A stretch of DNA of 8,432 nucleotides, from contig JACQOY010000206.1 in assembly GCA_016207765.1 (NCBI GenBank), positions 1-8,432 on the forward strand, in the 5' to 3' direction. The notes under the pieces were generated by a model, which did no database searches, was not told the DNA's origin, and saw nothing but the letters and a program-made list of their open reading frames with translations. The stretch is from Deltaproteobacteria bacterium (GTDB taxonomy: Bacteria > UBA10199 > SBBF01). A program made the translations under genes and the position numbers. Positions 1 to 5,275 of this stretch are shown piece by piece. The first letter of the stretch is position 1. Every line of letters begins with the position of its first letter.

Positions 1-81
1 AGGGCAACCCCACCACATAAAGGGTGGCCGCTCTTTATGCGGTAAAGAGGGGCCGTTTAACGGCCACGGGGGGTTGCCCCT
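1..81. repeat. Nested inverted repeat (REP/MITE-like fold-back) abutting the MoxR stop codon
   Basis: Several perfect inverted pairs nest in about 80 bases: GGGCAACCCC (2-11) with GGGGTTGCCC (70-79), GTGGCCG (24-30) with CGGCCAC (61-67), and CTCTTTA (31-37) with TAAAGAG (43-49). Alternative pairings include the near-palindrome GGCCGTTTAACGGCC (51-65) and CATAAAG (16-22) with CTTTATG (33-39). The right end overlaps the MoxR stop codon (80-82). The organisation suits a dispersed palindromic element or a strong RNA fold-back at the 3' end of the MoxR transcript, possibly also a terminator. No T-tract follows the stem, so a classical intrinsic terminator is not shown. Whether it recurs in the genome cannot be seen here. 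Confidence 0.6.
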
Positions 82-1066
82 ACGGAACCTCAACCTGATC
101 CAATATTTTTTTCAACACATCGTCGGTGGACAAACCTTCCGCCTCCGCCTCGAAGGTGAGAATAATGCGGTGCCTCAGCACGTCGAAGGCCATGGTTTTT
201 ACATCCTGCGGCACCACAAACCCCCTCCCCTGCATGAACGCGTGCGCCTTGGCGATGAGGTTCAAATAAATCGAGGCCCGCGGAGAGGCCCCGTAGGCAA
301 TGTAGCGGTCGACGCCAATCCCCAGGCTTTTGGGCTCGCGCGTGGCAAAAACAATGTTGATGATATAGTCGTTGATTTTGGGGTCGATATAGATCCGCCG
401 GATGAGTTCGCGGTATTGGAGAAGGGTCTGGGGGGCCAACACCCGGCCTGGGGCGACCGGTTTTTTATTGGCCACGCGGTCCATGATGAGGAGTTCTTCC
501 TGCCGTGAGGGATAGTTCACCTTGAGTTTGAGCATGAAACGGTCAACCTGCGCCTCCGGCAACGGGTAGGTCCCCTCCTGTTCAATGGGGTTCTGGGTCG
601 CCATCACGATGAACGGCTCCGCCAGTTTGAAGGTCTCATCACCGATGGTGATCTGTTTTTCCTGCATCGCCTCCAAGAGGGCGCTTTGCACCTTGGCGGG
701 GGCGCGGTTGATTTCATCGGCGAGGATTATGTGGTGAAACAGCGGCCCCTTTTTGACGAAAAATTCCTGCGTCTTCGGATTGTAGATCTGGGTCCCCAGG
801 ATATCGGCCGGCAAAAGATCGGGGGTAAACTGGATTCGCTGAAAACCGGCCTCGACAATCTGCGCCAGCGTCTTGACCGCCGTTGTTTTTGCCAGCCCCG
901 GAACCCCTTCGACCAGGATATGGCCGTCGATCAAGAGCCCCATGAGGAGCCGCTCAACAAGGTAGCGCTGGCCGACAATGACTTTTTCGACCTCGGAGAG
1001 AATCTCGCGCAGTTTCGGCTGAACATTTTCGACTTCGGTGTTTAACGCCTGTATCTGATTTTGCAT
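80..1066 (-). CDS. MoxR-family AAA+ ATPase
   Basis: A 328-residue protein, full length for MoxR ATPases, which are cytoplasmic chaperone-like AAA+ proteins that usually act with DUF58 and VWA-domain partners in maturing or activating other complexes. Visible motifs are Walker A GVPGLAKT (residues 54-61), Walker B ILADEIN (114-120), sensor 1 ATQNP (156-160), the EAQVDRF arginine-finger segment (171-177) and sensor 2 GASPRAS (259-265). The frame is open further upstream to a TTG at 1105. The ATG at 1066 is preferred because AGGGGG lies about 11 bases before it and the extra 13 residues match nothing typical. It lies 102 bases downstream of dnaJ on the same strand, so cotranscription is possible. 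The usual DUF58 partner would be to the left, outside the window. The substrate is unknown. Confidence 0.93.
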   Translation of the reverse strand: MQNQIQALNTEVENVQPKLREILSEVEKVIVGQRYLVERLLMGLLIDGHILVEGVPGLAKTTAVKTLAQIVEAGFQRIQFTPDLLPADILGTQIYNPKTQEFFVKKGPLFHHIILADEINRAPAKVQSALLEAMQEKQITIGDETFKLAEPFIVMATQNPIEQEGTYPLPEAQVDRFMLKLKVNYPSRQEELLIMDRVANKKPVAPGRVLAPQTLLQYRELIRRIYIDPKINDYIINIVFATREPKSLGIGVDRYIAYGASPRASIYLNLIAKAHAFMQGRGFVVPQDVKTMAFDVLRHRIILTFEAEAEGLSTDDVLKKILDQVEVP

Positions 1067-1093
1067 TTTATCCGGTTCCCCCTGGTTTTGCTG

Positions 1094-1126
1094 TGTAATT
1101 CGCAATGGCTTGGCACGTGAATTACA
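1094..1126. promoter_or_regulatory. Inverted repeat upstream of the MoxR gene, possible operator or hairpin
   Basis: TGTAATTC (1094-1101) and GAATTACA (1119-1126) are perfect 8-base inverted copies separated by 17 bases, ending 28 bases before the preferred MoxR start in the dnaJ-MoxR gap. An AT-rich dyad there could bind a dimeric regulator or form an RNA hairpin in the intercistronic segment. No clear -35/-10 pair accompanies it. Short arms like these can arise by chance. Confidence 0.3.
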
Positions 1127-1168
1127 TGCAACTCGTGGTGTTTCGCCGCGGAATCAAAATAGCGGCAC

Positions 1169-2284
1169 TCAGCCGAAAAATCCACGTTTCTTTTTCTTTT
1201 TTCCGGTCTCGCCCCCGGCCAGGGCCTCATTTCCCCCGCTTGCCGCCGCAAATTGCCGCAACAGTTCCTCCTGCCGGCCGGTCAGGTTCTTCGGTATTTG
1301 AACGATGAACGTGATGATTTGGTTTCCCCGATGTTTTGTCCGGAGGTGGGCCGCCCCTTTTTCCCGCAGGGTGACGGTATCGCCCGATTGGGTCCCCTTG
1401 GGAATTTCCACCTCTTCCTCGCCGTCGATTGTCGGAACCCTGATTTTGCCCCCCAGCGCCGCCGGCACCATGCCGATGGGAATTTCACACCGGATGTTTT
1501 CCCCCTCGCGCACAAAAAGTTCATGCGATTTGACTCTCAGAAAAACATACAAATCCCCCGGCGGCCCTCCCCTTTCGCCTGCTTCCCCTTCTCCACCGAG
1601 CAGAAGCCTCAACCCCGAATCGACCCCGGGGGGGATTTTGACTGATAATTTTTTTGATTGTCGGACCTGGCCCAAGCCATGGCATTCGGTACAGGGATGA
1701 GGGATATGCTGTCCCGTTCCCTGACAGTAAGGGCAGGTGGTGCTGATGGTGAAAAAACCCTGGCTGTGGGCGATCTGTCCCGCACCACGGCATTTGGGAC
1801 AGGTTTGCGGTTCGGTGCCCTTTCGGGCCCCGGTTCCCGAGCATGAATCGCAAATTGTCCGGCGGGCGACATTGATCTGTTTTTCCGTCCCGAAGCAGGC
1901 TTCCATGAAATCGATTTCGAGGTCGTAGCGCAGATCGGCCCCCTGACGCCCCCCACCGCGCCCCCTCCGTCCCCCGCTGAACCCGAAAAAATCCTCGAAG
2001 ATGTCTCCGAAAGATTCGAAGATATCCTCCATCCCCGTAAATCCGGTAAAGCCGACCCCTTCCAGGCCCCGGTGGCCGAATTGATTGTAAACCTGTCTTT
2101 TTTCCGGGTGCGAGAGGACTTCGTAGGCCTCGGCCGCTTCCTTGAATTTCTCCTCGGCGGGCTTGTCTCCGGGATTCTTGTCGGGGTGGTACTTTACCGC
2201 CATTTGGCGGTAGGCCTTTTTGATTTCCGCGTCATCGGAATCGCGGCGAACCCCCAGCACTTCATAATAGTCTTTTTTGATCAT
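1169..2284 (-). CDS. dnaJ: Chaperone protein DnaJ (type I Hsp40)
   Basis: A 371-residue co-chaperone with the complete type I layout. It would stimulate DnaK ATP hydrolysis, deliver unfolded clients, and act in the cytoplasm. The N-terminal J domain (about 1-70) has HPD at 33-35. A Gly/Phe-rich linker follows (about 74-115, with repeated [12 protein letters not shown] and FFGFSGG). The zinc region has four CxxCxGxG motifs: CDSCSGTG (145-152), CPKCRGAG (162-169), CPYCQGTG (184-191) and CTECHGLG (198-205). The C-terminal substrate-binding domains reach to about 335, and the tail is Lys-rich ([10 protein letters not shown]). The start is an ATG whose upstream bases contain no purine-rich Shine-Dalgarno sequence. 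dnaK and grpE are not next to it: the upstream neighbour is a divergent gene. It is probably transcribed from its own promoter with the MoxR gene downstream. Confidence 0.97.
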   Translation of the reverse strand: MIKKDYYEVLGVRRDSDDAEIKKAYRQMAVKYHPDKNPGDKPAEEKFKEAAEAYEVLSHPEKRQVYNQFGHRGLEGVGFTGFTGMEDIFESFGDIFEDFFGFSGGRRGRGGGRQGADLRYDLEIDFMEACFGTEKQINVARRTICDSCSGTGARKGTEPQTCPKCRGAGQIAHSQGFFTISTTCPYCQGTGQHIPHPCTECHGLGQVRQSKKLSVKIPPGVDSGLRLLLGGEGEAGERGGPPGDLYVFLRVKSHELFVREGENIRCEIPIGMVPAALGGKIRVPTIDGEEEVEIPKGTQSGDTVTLREKGAAHLRTKHRGNQIITFIVQIPKNLTGRQEELLRQFAAASGGNEALAGGETGKKKKKRGFFG

Positions 2285-2296
2285 GGACGAACGGGG

Positions 2297-2324
2297 AACT
2301 TAGCGATCTTTCAGAATTTGTCAA
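2297..2324 (-). promoter_or_regulatory. Possible sigma70-type promoter of dnaJ
   Basis: Read on the minus strand, a perfect TTGACA (2319-2324) is followed after 16 bases by TAAGTT (2297-2302), a weak -10 match (3 of 6). A transcript from it would begin only a few bases before the dnaJ ATG at 2284. That would give a very short or leaderless mRNA and would fit the absence of a Shine-Dalgarno sequence. The weak -10 keeps this tentative. No CIRCE element (TTAGCACTC-N9-GAGTGCTAA) was seen. Confidence 0.3.
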
Positions 2325-2492
2325 CTACACAGGGGAAACGTCGGTAACCGAACATGGGGCGTGGCATTCCTTGAGCGAAAACTCATTCTTAAAGGCTGGC
2401 TTTTTATGCACGATTTCGCTTAGAATCCGTTTTTTATTTTTTGAAATCATCCGGCGCGGCAAGGAGCTTTTGAAGACATTGGGAGACAAGAA

Positions 2493-2753
2493 ATGAATAA
2501 ACGAGAGCTGGTGGGCACTAAGTGGGCACTAAGTCAGGACCAAGTCAAAATCCTTGAGTTGTGCCGTGAAGAAAAACCCCTGTTGGAGCTGATGAACTCC
2601 ATTGGTCGAAAGGATCGAACCAAGTTCCGGGATCAGTTTATCAAGCCGCTTTTGGAGATGGGCTTGCTTGAGCTTACCATCCCCGACAAGCCCAACAGCC
2701 GTTTTCAAAAGTATCGGGTGACCGAAAAGGGACGGGAATTTTTGGCAAAATGA
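2493..2753 (+). CDS. Small stand-alone winged-helix protein (C-terminal domain type of AlbA_2/Fic regulators)
   Basis: An 86-residue protein with a good Shine-Dalgarno (GGGAGA, about 6 bases before the ATG). The segment GTKWALSQDQ (8-17), then LLELMNSIGRKDRTKFRDQF (30-49), PLLEMGLLELTIPDKPNSR (52-70) and KYRVTEKGREFL (73-84) match the winged-helix tail that usually ends long Schlafen-type AlbA_2 ATP-binding regulators or some Fic proteins: helices, recognition helix, then a TIPDKP wing. Here it has its own start and no room for the large N-terminal domain: upstream is only a 208-base spacer and then dnaJ on the other strand. It may be a small DNA-binding regulator of the cluster or the leftover end of a larger gene. 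It is the first gene of the plus-strand cluster, 13 bases before the next start. Family resemblance is from memory of consensus, not a search. Confidence 0.75.
   Translation: MNKRELVGTKWALSQDQVKILELCREEKPLLELMNSIGRKDRTKFRDQFIKPLLEMGLLELTIPDKPNSRFQKYRVTEKGREFLAK
2511..2532 (+). repeat. Tandem 11-bp duplication inside the winged-helix gene
   Basis: GTGGGCACTAA occurs twice back to back (2511-2521 and 2522-2532). Eleven is not a multiple of three, so the two copies are read in different frames, giving VGTK and then WALS. The resulting GTKxALS string agrees with the related domain, so the repeat is probably old or coincidental rather than a recent disabling duplication. Confidence 0.8.
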
Positions 2754-2766
2754 ATTTGAGGGTGTG

Positions 2767-3159
2767 ATGGCAAAAGCAAAAGCGAAAACCAGGAGAAAAA
2801 ATCAACTGAACAGCCTGGTCCGATCTATTGGAGCAATCATCGCGGGGCGGGATGAGTTGGCGCGTCAGGCTGAGAGGCAATACGCCATTGAAGTGGAAAA
2901 TATTCTGCTTACTCAAAGCCGCGATGCGTGTCGGATCCAAAGATTGTTGGACGGTATTCTCGATTTTTGCTTCGACCCAAACCTGTTTGGTTTATACAAA
3001 AAACTCTGCCGTTACTACTACGGCATCGATCCTGTCGCAACCGCTTCGTACGTATACGCCTACCGCGATATGTGGGAGGATGGAGATTTAAGGACTGCGG
3101 CTTCGCCTTCCGCGGTGGTAACGAGGGCGGGTAGACAGCGGAAGGGATTGAAGAAATGA
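2767..3159 (+). CDS. Hypothetical protein, unrecognised small cytoplasmic family
   Basis: A 130-residue product. The ATG at 2767 is preferred over a GTG one codon earlier because GAGGG (2758-2762) would be too close to the GTG. The N-terminus is very basic (AKAKAKTRRKN, 3-13). It continues with a charged, probably helical stretch, RDELARQAERQYAIEVENIL (28-47), and a Cys/aromatic core with LDGILDFCFDPNLFGLYKKL (61-80), CRYYYGIDPVATASYVYAYR (81-100) and DMWEDGD. There is no signal peptide or membrane segment. The last 20 or so residues (RTAASPSAVVTRAGRQRK) are low complexity and less protein-like, so the ancestral stop may have been near WEDGD. The core has the look of a conserved protein, but I cannot name the family. 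It starts 13 bases after the winged-helix stop, and its own stop overlaps the following ATG (ATGA), so it belongs to the same operon. Confidence 0.72.
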   Translation: MAKAKAKTRRKNQLNSLVRSIGAIIAGRDELARQAERQYAIEVENILLTQSRDACRIQRLLDGILDFCFDPNLFGLYKKLCRYYYGIDPVATASYVYAYRDMWEDGDLRTAASPSAVVTRAGRQRKGLKK

Positions 3160-3266
3160 AACGGTGGCCGAAGACAACCCTGGAATCCGACCAAGCCACC
3201 AGCCGCCAACAGTCAGACGATCTTTTCAATTCGCTTTTACACAGGGCGTTTGAGGGGGAGTTGTGA
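3156..3266 (+). pseudogene. hsdS: C-terminal remnant of a type I restriction specificity subunit (HsdS)
   Basis: A 36-codon frame starts at an ATG that overlaps the upstream stop (ATGA), with AGGGA 8 bases before it. Its end, QSDDLFNSLLHRAFEGEL (19-36), closely resembles the usual last residues of many HsdS subunits (pattern LFxSLLxRAFxGEL-stop). HsdS normally has about 400 residues with two target-recognition domains and conserved coiled coils, so more than 90% is missing. No other HsdS sequence is seen in the frames just upstream. The likely history is deletion of hsdS apart from its 3' tip. It could be expressed as a short peptide, but DNA recognition is impossible. The stop overlaps the GTG start of the next gene (GTGA). 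Confidence 0.6.
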
Positions 3267-3835
3267 CGAAAACCATGAATATTGCAAGGCCGACTAAAGA
3301 ACAACTGCTAACGCAACTGCACAACTGTAAAGCCCTTTATGTAACTGGCCTCGCTTCACTATGTTTAATGGGCCATCCTTCCGCTCCCGATCTCCTTGAT
3401 GACGAGAAGAACACCTATGTGATGATCAATGATTACAGACAGACATTTCACGGCCAAGTCAAACATCTCAGGGAAGATAAAGAATTTCTTCTCCAATCAC
3501 TGCATAATCTTTATTTGCGGGCCCTTATCTGCGAGTCCTATGAGCTCATATCTGAATACTGCGATAAGACAAAGCAATATGAACTATTGAAATCAGAAAA
3601 GTGGTATTTGCCGTTGCGGCTTGTAAGAAATTGCATAACTCATTCGTTCCGCTGGAACTTTGACCGACTGAGCAAAAAGGAAAAGAAGGAAATAAAATTT
3701 CCGATAACATATCGTTCCCTCTGTATCTCTCGCGATTTTCAGGATCAACCATTGAGTTTCGACAAATTCAACTGGGTCCATATTTGGAATATTCATATCG
3801 ATATCATGCGTTTTGTGGAGGAAAAATTATGTTGA
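3263..3835 (+). CDS. Putative HEPN-type ribonuclease-like protein (R-N-x3-H motif)
   Basis: A 190-residue protein from GTG 3263 (overlapping the previous stop, with GAGGGGG just upstream), or 186 residues from ATG 3275. The region is visibly richer in A+T than its neighbours. It is largely helical by eye. After a long helical part with LREDKEFLLQSLHNLYLRAL (69-88) it has LPLRLVRNCITHSFRWNF (116-133), containing R122-N-C-I-T-H127. That fits the R-x4-6-H active-site signature of HEPN nucleases, common in toxin-antitoxin and abortive-infection systems. No MNT-type nucleotidyltransferase antitoxin (GSxARG motif) is seen next to it. The alternative is an unrelated helical protein with a chance motif. 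Its 3' end overlaps a short frame with a strong Shine-Dalgarno sequence at 3829. Function in RNA cleavage is inference. Confidence 0.6.
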   Translation: MTKTMNIARPTKEQLLTQLHNCKALYVTGLASLCLMGHPSAPDLLDDEKNTYVMINDYRQTFHGQVKHLREDKEFLLQSLHNLYLRALICESYELISEYCDKTKQYELLKSEKWYLPLRLVRNCITHSFRWNFDRLSKKEKKEIKFPITYRSLCISRDFQDQPLSFDKFNWVHIWNIHIDIMRFVEEKLC

Positions 3836-3873
3836 CCTCTTTTGATAGGATGTCCCTCGGATTGCCATCATGA
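3829..3873 (+). CDS. Micro-ORF with strong ribosome site, overlapping the HEPN-like gene end
   Basis: ATG 3829 follows GGAGG at good spacing and encodes MLTSFDRMSLGLPS before a TGA (3871-3873). The start lies inside the end of the HEPN-like gene (ATGTTGA overlap). The TGA overlaps another ATG (3870, ATGA) that opens a 22-codon frame ending at 3938. The frame of 3829 also continues beyond its TGA, without another stop, through to 4161. It may be the broken start of the next gene or a coupling leader. No homology is recognised. Confidence 0.3.
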   Translation: MLTSFDRMSLGLPS

Positions 3874-3897
3874 ATTCAAGACCGAGAGGAGAAATCA

Positions 3898-4161
3898 ATT
3901 ACGAAGAAGAGTCAAAAAACATCCACTCAATGCGATAAGCTGATGGAAATGGCCATCGAGGCGATGCGCCGGATCAGCGCCTCGGATCAGCGGCTCTGCC
4001 GCCCCAAGTTCCGGGAGCTCTGCGACCGGTCTGGCGCCCCAGGTGCCCCAAGGAGGGACTGCTTCGCCGCCGCGAGCACTGCGAGCGGCCGGACCGTTTC
4101 CGAGCCGCGCAAGGACGACAAGATAAATGGTCATCTTGAAAGGATGGGGTGTCATGTATGA
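3898..4161 (+). CDS. Small hypothetical reading frame, start uncertain, possibly decayed
   Basis: The frame has ATG at 3943 (72 codons), but AGGAG (3887-3891) stands six bases before an in-frame ATT at 3898, which would give an 87-residue protein beginning (I/M)TKKSQKTSTQ. ATT is a very rare start codon, so this may be a mutated ATG. The first half (CDKLMEMAIEAMRRISASDQ and RPKFRELCDRS) looks protein-like and helical; the second half is GC-rich and of low complexity. The stop TGA overlaps the ATG of the nuclease gene at 4158 (ATGA), which supports translational coupling. The same frame runs upstream past a TGA (3871) to the well-placed ATG at 3829, so the whole may be one gene broken by a nonsense change. 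No family is recognised. Confidence 0.4.
   Translation: MTKKSQKTSTQCDKLMEMAIEAMRRISASDQRLCRPKFRELCDRSGAPGAPRRDCFAAASTASGRTVSEPRKDDKINGHLERMGCHV
3970..3995 (+). repeat. Two tandem 13-bp units with a third core copy in the next gene
   Basis: CGGATCAGCGCCT (3970-3982) is followed directly by CGGATCAGCGGCT (3983-3995), 12 of 13 bases the same. The ten-base core CGGATCAGCG occurs again at 4221-4230 near the start of the nuclease gene. CGAGGCG (3957-3963) and CGCCTCG (3978-3984) also form an inverted pair across the first unit. Confidence 0.6.
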
Positions 4162-5228
4162 AGAAGCTTTCTCTCACACTACCAGCAGACTATGCCGAAT
4201 GGCTTGGCAACCTGAAACAACGGATCAGCGGGGCCCGGCAAAAAGCCATCCTTTCTGCCAATCACGAACAAATTAAGCTTTATCACGATATTGGTCGTGA
4301 CATTTTGGAGCGGCAGAACAGCCATGGATGGGGGGCCAAGGTAATCAACCGCATCTCCGCAGACCTTCAGGAGTCTTTTCCGGATATGAAAGGCTTCTCG
4401 GTCCGGAACCTGCATTACATGCGACTTTTCGCTGAACAGTGCCCGGGTATGACATTTCTGCAGCAGTCTGCTGCAGAAATTGGTCAGCAGACTGCTGACC
4501 AATTACCCTGGTTTCATATTGTCACGCTTCTCACCAAAATTACCGATCCCGCATTGCGCGGATGGTACGCCGAGCAGGCTGTTTTGCAGAATTGGCCCCG
4601 CGCCACTTTGGAGGTTCAAATCAAGAACCGACTCCATGTGCGCCAAGGGTCCGCCATCACGAATTTTGAAAAGCGACTTCAGGCCCCCCAAGCGACGTTG
4701 GCCAAAGAAATCCTCAAAGATCCCTACCATTTTGATTTTTTGGGCCTTGGCGATGAAGCTCATGAGAAAGACATCGAAGGCGCACTAACCCGCCACATCA
4801 CGCATTTTCTGTTAGAGCTGGGGGCAGGCTTTGCGTTTGTTGGGCGTCAGTTTCGCCTGGAGGTTGAAGGCGATGAATTTTTCATCGACCTGCTTTTTTA
4901 CCATACCCGTCTCAAATGCTACGTCGTGGTGGAACTCAAGGCAACTCCCTTCAAACCCGATCACGCCGGCCAGCTTAATTTTTACCTTGCCGCTGTTGAT
5001 GCCCAGATCAAGGCCCCCGACGATAAACCGACCATTGGTCTCTTGCTTTGCAAAACCAAGAAACGCCTTGTTGCCGAATACGCACTCTCGGGTATCGATA
5101 AACCGATGGGTGTTGCAGAATACCAGCTTGTCCGAGCTTTGCCCAAACCTCTTGATACGAACCTTCCCACGATTGAGGAACTTGAAGAGGAGCTTTCGCG
5201 GGATCTTGAGGGGAAAATACCGTCATGA
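4158..5228 (+). CDS. DUF1016/YhcG-family PDDEXK nuclease
   Basis: A 356-residue protein from ATG 4158, which overlaps the preceding stop (ATGA). A GTG at 4149 would add three residues. The N-terminal DUF1016 part (about 12-165) shows IKLYHDIGRDILERQ, WGAKVINRISADLQ, KGFSVRNLHYMRLFAE and LPWFHIVTLL, all typical of YhcG proteins. The C-terminal domain has FLGLGDEAHEKDIEGAL, then FVGRQFRLEV, FFIDLLFYH with D244, and VVVELKA with E259-x-K261, the D...ExK core of the PDDEXK fold, followed by QLNFYL. All expected catalytic positions are present, so the nuclease looks intact. The family is often found next to type I restriction genes and in defence islands; its exact substrate is not established here. 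An in-frame insertion-like stretch at residues about 100-116 is encoded by two perfect palindromes. Confidence 0.92.
   Translation: MKKLSLTLPADYAEWLGNLKQRISGARQKAILSANHEQIKLYHDIGRDILERQNSHGWGAKVINRISADLQESFPDMKGFSVRNLHYMRLFAEQCPGMTFLQQSAAEIGQQTADQLPWFHIVTLLTKITDPALRGWYAEQAVLQNWPRATLEVQIKNRLHVRQGSAITNFEKRLQAPQATLAKEILKDPYHFDFLGLGDEAHEKDIEGALTRHITHFLLELGAGFAFVGRQFRLEVEGDEFFIDLLFYHTRLKCYVVVELKATPFKPDHAGQLNFYLAAVDAQIKAPDDKPTIGLLLCKTKKRLVAEYALSGIDKPMGVAEYQLVRALPKPLDTNLPTIEELEEELSRDLEGKIPS
4454..4504. repeat. Two adjoining perfect 27-bp palindromes inside the nuclease gene
   Basis: The first palindrome is ATTTCTGCAGCAG (4454-4466), one central T (4467), and its exact reverse complement (4468-4480). 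The second is AATTGGTCAGCAG (4478-4490), one central A (4491), and its exact reverse complement (4492-4504). They overlap by three bases. The 13-base cores CAGCAGTCTGCTG and CAGCAGACTGCTG are reverse complements of each other, so any arm can pair with more than one partner. The stretch is read in frame as LQQSAAEIGQQTADQL. Its function is unknown: candidates are a coding palindromic element, a protein-binding site, or an RNA double hairpin. Confidence 0.95.
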
Positions 5229-5275
5229 GCGAGGAACTGAAGCCCATCTGCAGGCAGACCGAGTTGTGTAGATGA
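5225..5275 (+). CDS. Sixteen-codon linker micro-ORF between nuclease and radC remnant
   Basis: ATG 5225 overlaps the nuclease stop (ATGA) and the frame ends in a TGA that overlaps the next ATG at 5272 (again ATGA). The peptide would be MSEELKPICRQTELCR. GAGGGG lies about 11 bases before the start. No family is recognised. It may be the first codons of a lost gene (the position would suit a deleted downstream restriction gene) or a coupling element. Confidence 0.3.
   Translation: MSEELKPICRQTELCR

Noticed and set aside
1067..1105. Thirteen-codon N-terminal extension of the MoxR gene to a TTG start
   Set aside because: The ATG at 1066 has a purine-rich site at suitable distance, and the extension adds nothing typical of the family.
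1111..1126. Sigma54-like TGGCACG-N4-TTACA on the plus strand
   Set aside because: The required GC of the -12 element is replaced by AC, and it points into the coding strand opposite dnaJ with no gene downstream on its own strand.
2352..2359. CCCCATGT on the minus strand resembling a sigma32 -10 box for dnaJ
   Set aside because: No CTTGAAA-like -35 element lies at the expected 13-16 base distance.
2421..2426. TAGAAT as a -10 box for the winged-helix gene
   Set aside because: A fair -10 match, but no recognisable -35 box lies 16-18 bases upstream, so it is not reported as a promoter.
3895..4155. Minus-strand 86-codon frame opposite the small hypothetical gene
   Set aside because: It is antisense to a coupled plus-strand frame, with GC-rich low-complexity sequence and no recognisable motif or ribosome site.
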